Position numbers and translations under genes: made by a program
Shown here: positions 1 through 6,763 of the stretch, one piece after another
How the letters are laid out: each line of letters begins with the position of its first letter
Position numbering within the stretch: position 1 is the stretch's first letter
NCBI GenBank assembly: GCA_022571575.1
Contig: JACZXN010000019.1
Coordinates: 1-12,214, forward strand
Length of the DNA stretch: 12,214 nt
Reading direction: 5' to 3'
Origin: Chloroflexota bacterium
GTDB taxonomy: Bacteria; Chloroflexota; Dehalococcoidia; UBA3495
The notes under the pieces: model-generated
Databases searched by the model: none
What the model saw: the letters and a program-made list of their open reading frames with translations, nothing else
What the model was told of the DNA's origin: nothing

Positions 1-287
1 CACTCCGGCAGCACGACGATGTCTTCCAGGTACAGGCTGGGACGGCCCGTGAAGGTGGAGTAGTGCTGGCAGAACACGGCGAAGCCAACGGGCTCGGCGT
101 CGTGATAGGCGAAAACCGCTTCCGCGCTGGGCTGGGGCCCGAATAGCGACTCCTGAAGGTCCCGTTCGGTGGCCACCACGTCGTCGGACAGCCCTTCGTA
201 CTCGGCCAGTCCCTTGATGAAGCGAAGGACCATGGCAACGTCGTTGGGCGTGGCCGGCTCGATGCGGATTGGGTTCTGGCTGGTCAT
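1..287 (-). CDS. GNAT-family N-acetyltransferase, SSAT-like (partial, C-terminus outside window)
   Basis: The 95 visible residues start MTSQNPIRIEPATPNDVAMV and continue through FIKGLAEYEGL, then VGFAVFCQHYSTFTGRPSLY and LEDIVVLPE. This is the N-terminal half of a GNAT acetyltransferase. The LAEYE helix and the STFTGRPSLYLEDI strand pair closely resemble diamine/thialysine N-acetyltransferases (SSAT family), which move acetyl from acetyl-CoA to small amines. The acetyl-CoA binding loop (Q/RxxGxG/A) would lie just beyond the window edge, so cofactor binding cannot be checked. The ATG lies 5 bp after the stop of the upstream enolase-superfamily gene, and a TAAGG ribosome binding site overlaps that stop, so the two are probably co-transcribed. 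The family call is firm; the substrate is unknown. Confidence 0.85.
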   Translation of the reverse strand, partial: MTSQNPIRIEPATPNDVAMVLRFIKGLAEYEGLSDDVVATERDLQESLFGPQPSAEAVFAYHDAEPVGFAVFCQHYSTFTGRPSLYLEDIVVLPE

Positions 288-292
288 GCGCC

Positions 293-1411
293 TTAACCGA
301 CCCGGTACCGGTCCAGAAGTTCCATGTTCAGCTCAAAGCCGATGCCCGGCCGGTCGGGCACGGTGACGAAACCGTCTTCGTCGGGCTTGAGCAAAGGCTG
401 AAACATCTCGGTCCGCAGCGGGTCCACGGCCACCGGATAGATCTCCAGAAACTCGCCGTGGGGTATGGCCGCCGCCAGCGGCAGTTGCAGTTCCTGGCAC
501 CCGTGGGGGGCGATGGACACGCCCCGTTCGGCGGCCAGGTCGGTTATGTCCTTGGCCACGTCGTATCCGGGAACGATGCCCACGTCCACATTCAGGATGG
601 AGGCGCCCTTGTGGTCCAGCAGGGTCTTGAAATGGGCCAGGTGGTAGCCGTTCTCGCCGGTGGCGATCTTGATGCTGGTGGCCTCGGCCAGCCTGCCGTG
701 GCCCTCGTAGTCGTGGATCGGCAGGGGTTCTTCGAACCAGTAGACATCGTATTGGGCCAGTTGCCGGGCGAACTCCAGGGAGGTTTCCAGGTCCAGGGCG
801 CAGTTGGCGTCCACCATCAGGGTTGCGTCGTCGCCGATGGCCTTGCGGGCGGCCTCCACGCGGCGCATGTCGCCGGCCACGCCCATATTGGGGTCGCCGA
901 TCTTGATCTTCACCGCCGACGCGTGCATCTCCTCCACGTTGAAGCGCACCTCTTCCTGAAGTTCCTCCAGTCCCTTGCCCTCGGCGTAGTAACCCCCGGC
1001 GATGTAGGTGCGGATGCGTTTTTGCGCCCCGCCCAGCATCTGGTGGATGGACCGGCCCAGCGCCTTGCCCTTGATGTCCCAGCAGGCGATGTTGATGGCG
1101 GCCAGGACCTGGGTGTTGATGCCGCCGATGCCCAGGATCTTGATCAGTTTCTCGCCCAGGTCGTGGGACAGGGAACGGGTGTCCATGGGGTCCCGGCCCA
1201 CCACCAGAGGCCGGAAGTAGTCGACATAACCTGGGAACAGGTTCAGGGGCCGCTCGGCGGCGGTGCCGCCGTTCCAGCCGTAGCCCGTGATGCCCTCGTC
1301 GGTACGGACCGTCACCTTATGGAGGCGGCCCGGCCCGTAGAAGTGGCCGCCGTTCCAGATGCCCGGCCGCTCCCACTCGAAAACTTCGCTGGTGATATCG
1401 GTGATCTTCAT
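293..1411 (-). CDS. Mandelate racemase/muconate lactonizing enzyme family protein (enolase superfamily, MR subgroup)
   Basis: A 372-residue enolase-superfamily enzyme, the usual full length. These enzymes abstract the proton alpha to a carboxylate using Mg2+; MR-subgroup members are racemases or acid-sugar dehydratases. An N-terminal alpha/beta capping domain (MKITDITSEVFEW to about residue 125) precedes the barrel. All catalytic residues are visible: KIK at K168/K170, metal ligands D201 (VDAN), E227 (FEEP) and E253 (ATGEN), then D276 (NVDVG) and H303 (APHG). Their spacing follows mandelate racemase (K164/K166, D195, E221, E247, D270, H297) with an offset of 4 to 6. The ATG at 1411 was chosen because MKIT is a typical family N-terminus; an in-frame TTG at 1432 adds seven residues, and neither has a strong ribosome binding site. 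It lies 75 bp after ABC permease B and 5 bp before the acetyltransferase. The substrate (probably an acid sugar or hydroxy acid) is inferred only from the subgroup. Confidence 0.93.
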   Translation of the reverse strand: MKITDITSEVFEWERPGIWNGGHFYGPGRLHKVTVRTDEGITGYGWNGGTAAERPLNLFPGYVDYFRPLVVGRDPMDTRSLSHDLGEKLIKILGIGGINTQVLAAINIACWDIKGKALGRSIHQMLGGAQKRIRTYIAGGYYAEGKGLEELQEEVRFNVEEMHASAVKIKIGDPNMGVAGDMRRVEAARKAIGDDATLMVDANCALDLETSLEFARQLAQYDVYWFEEPLPIHDYEGHGRLAEATSIKIATGENGYHLAHFKTLLDHKGASILNVDVGIVPGYDVAKDITDLAAERGVSIAPHGCQELQLPLAAAIPHGEFLEIYPVAVDPLRTEMFQPLLKPDEDGFVTVPDRPGIGFELNMELLDRYRVG

Positions 1412-1486
1412 GGCTGGATGAATCGGCCTCAAGTTCGGTTCCGACGCCGTCGAGAATCCTCGATGGAATCGGGAATTGCCGGCGGG

Positions 1487-2212
1487 CTAGGGAATGTCCA
1501 TCCGGCGCAGACGACGTACGCCCAGCAATAAAAATACCACGGTTACGGCGGCCGCGCCGCCGACGGCCACGGGAAATTCGATGACCCGGTCCTCCAGAGC
1601 GGGGAAGCTGGGCTGGTCCAGGCCGCTCATTATCGCCAGAGTGTAGCCGCGAACGCTCAGATAGTCCACGCCGCGGATGAAGGAGCTGATGACCCCCTCC
1701 CAGAGCAGGACGTAGACCAGGGCGAAGGGCAACGCCCGGGTGGTCACCAGCCCCGCCCAGGTGAATATGGCAGCGTAGGCCAGCACCCCCGCGCCCAGGG
1801 CGGCGGCCACGGCGAGGGCGGGCCTTACTTCGCCGTCGAACCCCAGCAGCGTGGCGGCGACTCCGCCGGCCAACAGGACCGGTCCGCAGATGACCAACGA
1901 AGCCAGCACCTTTGGAAGGACGATCCGCCACCGGGCCACCGGCATCAGCGCCAGATTGCCCAGCGTCTTGTCCTCCAATTCATTGCCGAAGGCCGAGGTC
2001 GCCAGGGCCATGGTGACGATGGGCAGTATCCCGGCGACCAACATCCCGTCCAGCAGGATGTTGGTGAAATCCCGGTTGAAATGGGCGTCGCCCTTGGCCG
2101 CGAAATGGATTATGACGGACAACCCCACCGGTAACGCCGCCAACAGCAGGATCAGGGTGATCCGCCAGCGGCCGGTCAATTGCCTGATGGACAGCCAGAA
2201 GATCGTGCTCAT
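1487..2212 (-). CDS. ABC-2 type transporter permease B
   Basis: A 241-residue membrane protein with about six hydrophobic segments: near 18-37 (LILLLAALPVGLSVIIHF), 52-75, 94-122, 132-156, 162-182 and 218-233. It ends in the basic tail RRLRRMDIP, which fits a cytoplasmic C-terminus. Size, six segments and lack of a periplasmic domain match ABC-2 permeases of the NosY/YhaP kind, which pair with a CcmA/NosF-like ATPase to export lipids, drugs, peptides or polysaccharide. The ATG follows the TAG stop of ATPase B with no gap (TAGATG) and no clear ribosome binding site, so translation is probably coupled. ATPase B is its obvious partner. No substrate is evident. Confidence 0.85.
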   Translation of the reverse strand: MSTIFWLSIRQLTGRWRITLILLLAALPVGLSVIIHFAAKGDAHFNRDFTNILLDGMLVAGILPIVTMALATSAFGNELEDKTLGNLALMPVARWRIVLPKVLASLVICGPVLLAGGVAATLLGFDGEVRPALAVAAALGAGVLAYAAIFTWAGLVTTRALPFALVYVLLWEGVISSFIRGVDYLSVRGYTLAIMSGLDQPSFPALEDRVIEFPVAVGGAAAVTVVFLLLGVRRLRRMDIP

Positions 2213-3142
2213 CTACCGGTCAACCACGTAGCTGAAGATGCTCTCTAGGGAGTCGTCCAGGGGCTCCACGCGCATCAGCCGTATGCCGTGCTCTTGGGCC
2301 AGCCGGGGGATGGACCTCTGCAGCACGGTGACGTTCCGGCTCAGGACGGTCAGTTCGCCGTCGTCGCCGATGCTCACCGAATCGACGTCATCGGTCCCGG
2401 CCAGCGCGGACGCCATCCTCCGCGGGGAATCGGTCACCACCCGCACCCGGTAGGCCTGCTCGTCCAGCTTCTCGCGGATGGCCCGGAAGTCGCCGGCCGC
2501 GGCCAGTTTGCCGCTGACCATCAGCAGGATCGTGGCGGCCAGGGTCTCGACCTCCTCCAGGATGTGGGAGGAGATGAGGATGGTCCGGCCTTCCTCCGCC
2601 AGACGGAGCATCGTGTCGTGGAACTCCAGCCGCTGGCGCGGGTCGGTGCCGTTCAGCGGTTCGTCCAAGACCAACACCTGAGGGTCATGCACCAACGCCG
2701 CCGCGAGGCGCATGCGCTGCCGCATCCCCCGGGAGTAGGTGGCAAGTTTGCGGCCTTGGACGTCCTCCAGGCCCACCAGACCGATGGCCCGGTCCACCGG
2801 ACCGGCCATGGGGCTCAACCCGTGGAGCCTGGCGGTGAACTCGACGAACTCCCGGCCCGTGTAGAACCCGTAGACAGATTCGTGCTCGGACATCACGCCG
2901 ATATTTCGGTACAGTTCCGGGTTGTCCCGCGCCGGTTGCCCTAGCACCGTCACCTCGCCCTGAGAGCAGGCGGCTTTGCCGGTTATCATGTGGAGAATGG
3001 TCGATTTACCGGCCCCGTTGGGACCCAGCAGCCCGGTGATGCCAGGGTGGACCTGAAAGCTGACATCGTTGACCGCCACCACGCTCCCGAACCATTTCGA
3101 CACGCCGCGTACATCGATGACCGGGTCTTGGGACTCGTTCAT
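2213..3142 (-). CDS. ABC transporter ATP-binding protein B
   Basis: A 309-residue nucleotide-binding subunit. Walker A is GPNGAGKST (residues 40-48), the signature is the diverged YSRGMRQ (136-142), Walker B is VLVLDEP (156-162), and the switch histidine is in SSHILEEVE (H193). The D-loop reads NGTDP rather than the common AGLDP, and the Q-loop region reads VMSEHE, with Glu where Gln is usual, as often in ABC-2 export ATPases. About 90 C-terminal residues form the accessory region common in this class. The ATG at 3142 was chosen over an upstream in-frame codon at 3169: it has AGAGGA about 7 bp upstream and forms an ATGA overlap with the permease A stop. It couples ATP hydrolysis to export by permease B and possibly also permease A. 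Confidence 0.93.
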   Translation of the reverse strand: MNESQDPVIDVRGVSKWFGSVVAVNDVSFQVHPGITGLLGPNGAGKSTILHMITGKAACSQGEVTVLGQPARDNPELYRNIGVMSEHESVYGFYTGREFVEFTARLHGLSPMAGPVDRAIGLVGLEDVQGRKLATYSRGMRQRMRLAAALVHDPQVLVLDEPLNGTDPRQRLEFHDTMLRLAEEGRTILISSHILEEVETLAATILLMVSGKLAAAGDFRAIREKLDEQAYRVRVVTDSPRRMASALAGTDDVDSVSIGDDGELTVLSRNVTVLQRSIPRLAQEHGIRLMRVEPLDDSLESIFSYVVDR

Positions 3143-4062
3143 ACCGTTATCCTCTGGTACCGCCACCACAGAGTGAAGGCAAGTCCCCCGGTCAATATCA
3201 CGTACAACCCGATGGGCACGATCCGGGGCAGCTCGGCCGTGAGTTGGTTGCGCCGTCCTTCGTTCTCAACATCAAATATCATGTTATTGAGGTTGGTGGG
3301 CACCTCGTCTATGTCCAACAGTCCCAACCATTTGGCCGCGTCGCCGGTTATGGGCTCACATTGTCCGTCACGGTCCCTGTCCCGGCCCTCATGACATGCC
3401 GTCAGGAATCCGCCGGCCGCAGAGGATATGATGAAAAGTCCGATGACGAAAGCCGCGGCCATTGCCCGGCGGTCGGTGAAAGCCGACACCGCCAGCGGCA
3501 GCGTGGTGATGAAGGCCGCCAGCAGGAACCCGGCCCCCAGGATTCGGGGAATATCCAGCCAATTGTCCCGCAGGTACTCCAGTGGGTCGGCCGCCGACAG
3601 GACCAGGCCGGCCAACAGAACCAACTGTCCCGAATACACCAGCAACAGGGTGATGGCGAAGAAGGCCAGCCACCGGGCCGCCAAGTAGTCCGTGATGCTC
3701 AACGGCCTTACGAGATAGAGGCTGATCACGCCGTTGCGCCGGTCCGGGCACAATAGCTCGGGAGCGATTATGGCGGCGAAGATGTACAGGACGATGGAGA
3801 CGATCTGGTAATACTCGGCGTGGCCGGGGAGGTCCACCTGTCCCTCCGACAGCGAGGCGATCAGCGCGATTATTATCGCCGGGGCCATGGCGGCCCCGAA
3901 TAGGAGCATCGGAAGTATCTTGGCGGCGGACCCGCGCCCGAGGCCCAGGGTGGTCCTGAACCCGTCGAAAAACACCGCCTTCCGGGCGCGCATCCGGCCC
4001 TCGCGCGGCCCGTCGTAGTGTTGATACCCCAGGTCGAAAAGTTCGCCCGCCGGCTGGGTCAT
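3139..4062 (-). CDS. ABC-2 type transporter permease A with Asp-rich outer loop
   Basis: A 307-residue ABC-2 permease with about six membrane segments, near residues 48-71, 86-104, 131-156, 173-195, 201-220 and 281-299. With the N-terminus inside, the positive-inside rule is satisfied: basic segments sit at 15-29, 107-130 and the RYQRITV tail. This puts residues 221-280 outside the cell. That loop begins CHEGRDRDRDGQCEP, a D-x-D-x-D-G core (D228, D230, D232, G233) between C223 and C235. It resembles calcium-loading loops, and the two cysteines could form a disulphide. The gene overlaps ATPase A upstream and ATPase B downstream by 4 bp each (ATGA), so all are translationally coupled. Export is inferred from the family; the cargo is unknown. 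Confidence 0.87.
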   Translation of the reverse strand: MTQPAGELFDLGYQHYDGPREGRMRARKAVFFDGFRTTLGLGRGSAAKILPMLLFGAAMAPAIIIALIASLSEGQVDLPGHAEYYQIVSIVLYIFAAIIAPELLCPDRRNGVISLYLVRPLSITDYLAARWLAFFAITLLLVYSGQLVLLAGLVLSAADPLEYLRDNWLDIPRILGAGFLLAAFITTLPLAVSAFTDRRAMAAAFVIGLFIISSAAGGFLTACHEGRDRDRDGQCEPITGDAAKWLGLLDIDEVPTNLNNMIFDVENEGRRNQLTAELPRIVPIGLYVILTGGLAFTLWWRYQRITV

Positions 4063-4961
4063 CTCCGTCCGCTCCGGAAGATATCGGTCAACTGGTGCCT
4101 CCGGGGGGCCATCCGGCGCAGACGGGAATCCGTCTCCACCAGAGCATCCCGGATGGCGTCGTACTGCTCCTCGTTGACCATTTCAATGGCCAGGGAAACT
4201 CCATCGACCACGGCGGTCACCCCCCGGTTGGCCAGGGCGGTGATCAACTCCTCCCGGTTGCCGTCCACATCGATCAGCAACGTTTCCGTTTCACGGGTGA
4301 ATTGGGCCACGGCCCCCTGCTCGGTGACCCGGCCCGCTTCCAACACGATGATCCGGTCGCAGGTGCTCTCAACGTCGCCCATGAGGTGGGAAGAAAGGAT
4401 GATGCTGATGCCAAACTCGTGGCCGGTGCGCCGGATGAGCCGCAGCATCTCTTCGCGTCCGCCGGGGTCCAGGCCGGCGGTGGGCTCATCCAGCAGCACC
4501 AGCACCGGGTCGTGGGCCAGGGATTGGGCCAGCTTCACCCGCTGCTTCATGCCCGTGGAGTACTGGCCGATGGGCCGGTAACGCTCCTCTTCAAGACCGA
4601 CGTGCCGCAGGATGTCCGCCGCACGCGTCCTGGCCTGAGCGGGCGGGATGCCGCTCACCTGGACCATGTGGGTGAGGAATTCGGAGGCGGTGGTGGCGGT
4701 GGGCAGGCAGTCGTGCTCGGGCATGTAGCCCAGGCGGGCCCGGACTTCCAACGATTCATAGGGTTTCTCGCCCAGCACCTCGGCGGACCCGGAGGTGGGT
4801 TTGAGCAGACCCAAGAACAGCTTGATGGCCGTGCTTTTGCCCGCGCCGTTGGGCCCCAGCAGGCCGGTGATCCCATCCTGCACCTGGAAGTCCACGGACT
4901 CCAGCGCAACGGTCTGTCCGTAATGCTTGGTCAGCGATCTTGCTTCCAGCAGTGTGGCCAC
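4059..4961 (-). CDS. ABC transporter ATP-binding protein A (probable leaderless GTG start)
   Basis: A 300-residue ABC ATPase. Walker A is GPNGAGKST (residues 36-44), the signature YSTGMKQ (134-140), Walker B VLVLLDEP (153-160) with D-loop AGLDP, and the switch histidine H192 in SSHLMGDVES. The Q-loop position reads YMPEHD, with Glu instead of Gln, as in many CcmA/NosF-type export ATPases. The last 80 residues form an accessory domain containing VDGNREELITALANRGV. It is the first gene of the six-gene minus-strand run and overlaps permease A by 4 bp. The start is GTG (4961-4959). No ribosome binding site precedes it; instead a perfect TATAAT ends 6 bp before the GTG, so the mRNA probably begins at or next to the start codon. 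Confidence 0.93.
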   Translation of the reverse strand: MATLLEARSLTKHYGQTVALESVDFQVQDGITGLLGPNGAGKSTAIKLFLGLLKPTSGSAEVLGEKPYESLEVRARLGYMPEHDCLPTATTASEFLTHMVQVSGIPPAQARTRAADILRHVGLEEERYRPIGQYSTGMKQRVKLAQSLAHDPVLVLLDEPTAGLDPGGREEMLRLIRRTGHEFGISIILSSHLMGDVESTCDRIIVLEAGRVTEQGAVAQFTRETETLLIDVDGNREELITALANRGVTAVVDGVSLAIEMVNEEQYDAIRDALVETDSRLRRMAPRRHQLTDIFRSGRR

Positions 4962-4967
4962 GCCGGT

Positions 4968-4973
4968 ATTATA
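4968..4973 (-). promoter_or_regulatory. Perfect -10 box (TATAAT) for a leaderless ABC operon mRNA
   Basis: On the minus strand TATAAT (4973-4968) is followed by ACCGGC and then the GTG start of ATPase A. The transcription start would therefore fall at about the G of the start codon. No good -35 element is seen; TTCGAA at 4998-4993 is the nearest candidate, 19 bp upstream, and is weak. The hexamer match is seen; its use as a leaderless promoter is inferred. Confidence 0.6.
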
Positions 4974-5015
4974 CCCGGAGGCACCGCCGGCTTTCGAAGT
5001 GCTTAGACCGGGGTG

Positions 5016-5044
5016 TTGACTAGGTCTTCCGGGCAGACCATAGT
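5016..5044 (+). promoter_or_regulatory. Putative sigma-70 promoter for the SDR epimerase gene
   Basis: TTGACT (5016-5021, five of six matches to consensus) and CATAGT (5039-5044, four of six) are separated by exactly 17 bp. Transcription would start near 5051, leaving about 50 nt before the ATG. It diverges from the ABC operon promoter at 4968-4973. The call is a consensus match only. Confidence 0.45.
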
Positions 5045-5073
5045 GCTTGGGCGAACAGCAGTGCTTGGGCGAA
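5042..5073 (+). repeat. Tandem 14-bp direct repeat (AGTGCTTGGGCGAA) in the divergent intergenic region
   Basis: AGTGCTTGGGCGAA occurs at 5042-5055 and again at 5060-5073, a period of 18 bp. A shorter AGTGCTT is present at 4998-5004. The repeat begins in the putative -10 box of the SDR promoter and lies between two divergent transcription units. It could be a regulator binding site or an early-transcript element; no regulator gene is adjacent. Confidence 0.65.
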
Positions 5074-5103
5074 TACTTCAGATGACATCAGGGAGGCGGC
5101 GCC

Positions 5104-6084
5104 ATGGTGACGCTCGTGACCGGCGGGACCGGATTCGTGGGGGCGAACATAGTCAGAGACCTGGCCCGTAACGGACACCGGGTGGTCAGCTTCGACATCA
5201 ACGGGCCGGACCAACTGCTGGAGAGATTCTTGGACGGGTACCTCGCTCAGGTGACATTCGTCCAGGGGGATATCGTCGACCGGGCGTCGGTGGAACGCCT
5301 GGGCGCCGAATACTCCATAGATAAGATCGTCCATGCGGCAGTCTACACCGTGAACCGGGAGGAGTTGGAGACCGAACGCAGCCGGGACGTCATCGCCATC
5401 AACGTTGAGGGCACGGCCAATATGTTGGAGTTGGCGCGCACCCAGCGGGTGGCCCGGTTCGTCTACGTCAGTTCCGGCGCGGCCTACGGTTCGGCCTTGC
5501 CCGGCGACCAGACCCTGAATGAGGAGACCCCTCCGGCCCCCCAGAACCTGTACGGCATCACCAAATTCGCCAGCGAGATGATCACCCGGCGCTACGGGGT
5601 ATTGCACGGCATCTCCACCGTCAGCGTGCGCCTGAGCACACCCTACGGCCCCATGGAACGGGTCACCGGCCACCGGGCCGTCATGTCGGTGTTCTGCGAC
5701 TGGACCGGACGGGCGGTGCGGGGAGAGAGCATCACCGCCGAGAACATGGACCAGGGCCGGGACTATACCTACGTCGCGGACATCGCCGACGGCATCCGCA
5801 CGGTGTTGGACGCGCCGTCGCTGCCCCACGGCCTCTACAACATCACCAGCGGAATATGGGTGACCTTTCAGGAGATATTGGACCAGATCGCCGAGTTGTC
5901 TCCAGCCACCCAAGTCGTGACTCCCCCCGCCTCCCAGGCGAAGCCGGAAGGCGAAAGCTACTCCCGCGGTCCTCTCTCCGGACGCCGGCTATTCGACGAC
6001 CTGGGATGGACCCCCAAGTATGACTTGAAGGCCGGGCTGGCCGATTACATCCAATGGCGAAAGGACGCCAATTTCCTGGATTGA
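5104..6084 (+). CDS. NAD-dependent epimerase/dehydratase (extended SDR family)
   Basis: A 326-residue extended short-chain dehydrogenase/reductase. The Rossmann fold begins MVTLVTGGTGFVG, with the GxxGxxG nucleotide loop at residues 7-13. Acidic D31 at the end of beta-2 (VVSFDI) indicates NAD rather than NADP. The catalytic set is visible: serine in YVSSGAAYG (S123/S124) and Y150-x-x-x-K154 in NLYGITK. The C-terminal substrate domain contains GRDYTYVADIADGI, typical of nucleotide-sugar epimerases/dehydratases and related steroid/hydroxy-acid SDRs. The ATG at 5104 has GGGAGG 7 bp upstream. It diverges from the ABC operon and is followed by the VOC gene with its own promoter. Family and cofactor are secure; whether the substrate is a nucleotide sugar is not. 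Confidence 0.93.
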   Translation: MVTLVTGGTGFVGANIVRDLARNGHRVVSFDINGPDQLLERFLDGYLAQVTFVQGDIVDRASVERLGAEYSIDKIVHAAVYTVNREELETERSRDVIAINVEGTANMLELARTQRVARFVYVSSGAAYGSALPGDQTLNEETPPAPQNLYGITKFASEMITRRYGVLHGISTVSVRLSTPYGPMERVTGHRAVMSVFCDWTGRAVRGESITAENMDQGRDYTYVADIADGIRTVLDAPSLPHGLYNITSGIWVTFQEILDQIAELSPATQVVTPPASQAKPEGESYSRGPLSGRRLFDDLGWTPKYDLKAGLADYIQWRKDANFLD

Positions 6085-6108
6085 CCCGGCCCTGAGCGCA
6101 GGTGGTTT

Positions 6109-6137
6109 TTGACAAATATCCGGCGCCGGAATAGGAT
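6109..6137 (+). promoter_or_regulatory. Sigma-70 promoter with a palindrome in the spacer, upstream of the VOC gene
   Basis: TTGACA (6109-6114, perfect) is followed after exactly 17 bp by TAGGAT (6132-6137, four of six). The perfect 12-bp palindrome TCCGGCGCCGGA (6119-6130) fills most of the spacer, where a bound repressor would block RNA polymerase. Two more GGCGCC copies follow at 6139-6144 and 6153-6158; they could form a hairpin at the transcript 5' end or extra half-sites. No regulator gene is in the window. Confidence 0.6.
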
Positions 6138-6227
6138 TGGCGCCTCAGGCGCGGCGCCCACGATTTGCCATTTCCCCTCGCCCGGTCCCCACGATTCAGT
6201 ATTTCTCTTCGATGGAGGCACATCATC

Positions 6228-6683
6228 ATGGAAGCCACGGGCATCTCTCACATAGCAGTTTGTGTCCGGGACATGGACAAGGCGCTGGCCTTCTACCGCG
6301 ATATCCTGGGGATGAAGGTGAGCAAGGACGAGATACAAGACACCAGCACCGGCGGGCTGACCCACACCTACAAGCACCACCGCAACACCCGCCGCACGGT
6401 CCACCTCGGCTGGGGCGAGGGCAAAGAGCCCTTCTTGGTGATGACCAGCCACCCCGGCGACCAGTCGGACGGCGAGGCCATCAAATTGGACCAGGTGGGA
6501 GTCAGCCACCTTTCATTCACGGTCAAGGACGTGCGCGGACTGGCCGATGAACTGGTGTCCAAAGGCGTCGAGATCGCCGGGGGCATCGAAGCCTTCGCCG
6601 ACGCGGAGGGAAATGTCCGGACCTTCTTCGCCTTCGACCCCGACGGCATACTGGTCCAATTCGACGGTGGTATCGAATCTTAG
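6228..6683 (+). CDS. VOC-family protein (glyoxalase/bleomycin-resistance fold)
   Basis: A 151-residue, two-module vicinal-oxygen-chelate protein, the normal single-domain length. Module 1 opens with GISHIAVCVRDMDKALAFYR (H8 is the first metal-ligand position) and module 2 with VGVSHLSFTVKDVRGLADEL (H94). It ends FDPDGILVQFD, where relatives have DPDGNxxE: the usual last ligand Glu is Gln144. The expected acidic residue at the end of module 1 is also not obvious (PFLVM, residues 68-72). Metal binding may therefore be altered; Gln is a known ligand in some glyoxalases. The ATG at 6228 has GGAGG 9 bp upstream; an upstream in-frame ATG at 6165 adds an arginine-rich tail atypical of the family and was rejected. 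Roles in the family include lyase, epimerase, dioxygenase and binding protein, so the reaction is not assigned. Confidence 0.88.
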   Translation: MEATGISHIAVCVRDMDKALAFYRDILGMKVSKDEIQDTSTGGLTHTYKHHRNTRRTVHLGWGEGKEPFLVMTSHPGDQSDGEAIKLDQVGVSHLSFTVKDVRGLADELVSKGVEIAGGIEAFADAEGNVRTFFAFDPDGILVQFDGGIES

Positions 6684-6763
6684 GCTGGACTTTCCCAACG
6701 CTGAGGTTTGCCACAAAAGAGATAATCAGGGCCCGTGGCGTTGCTCCAGGTACGTCTCCCACT

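Noticed and set aside
1450..1463. TCGAG-AATC-CTCGA hairpin between permease B and the enolase-superfamily gene
   Set aside because: The stem is only 5 bp with no T-run, so a terminator or regulatory role is not supported.
269..1531. Long plus-strand open frame of 420 codons opposite the enolase-superfamily gene
   Set aside because: It mirrors the minus-strand enzyme, whose full active site is visible. Its His/Gly/Val-rich, low-order composition is typical of antisense GC-rich DNA.
4962..5103. CRISPR-like or attachment-site interpretation of the short repeats here
   Set aside because: Only two full copies with a 4-bp gap exist, with no spacers, cas genes, integrase or tRNA.
6085..6110. Terminator for the SDR gene (CCTGAGCGCAGG followed by TTTTT)
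   Set aside because: The stem has only about 4 bp and is separated from the T-run, so it is too weak to annotate.
6137..6227. Upstream extension of the VOC gene to the ATG at 6165
   Set aside because: The added residues are arginine- and proline-rich and unlike the family, and GGAGG at 6214-6218 is placed for the ATG at 6228.
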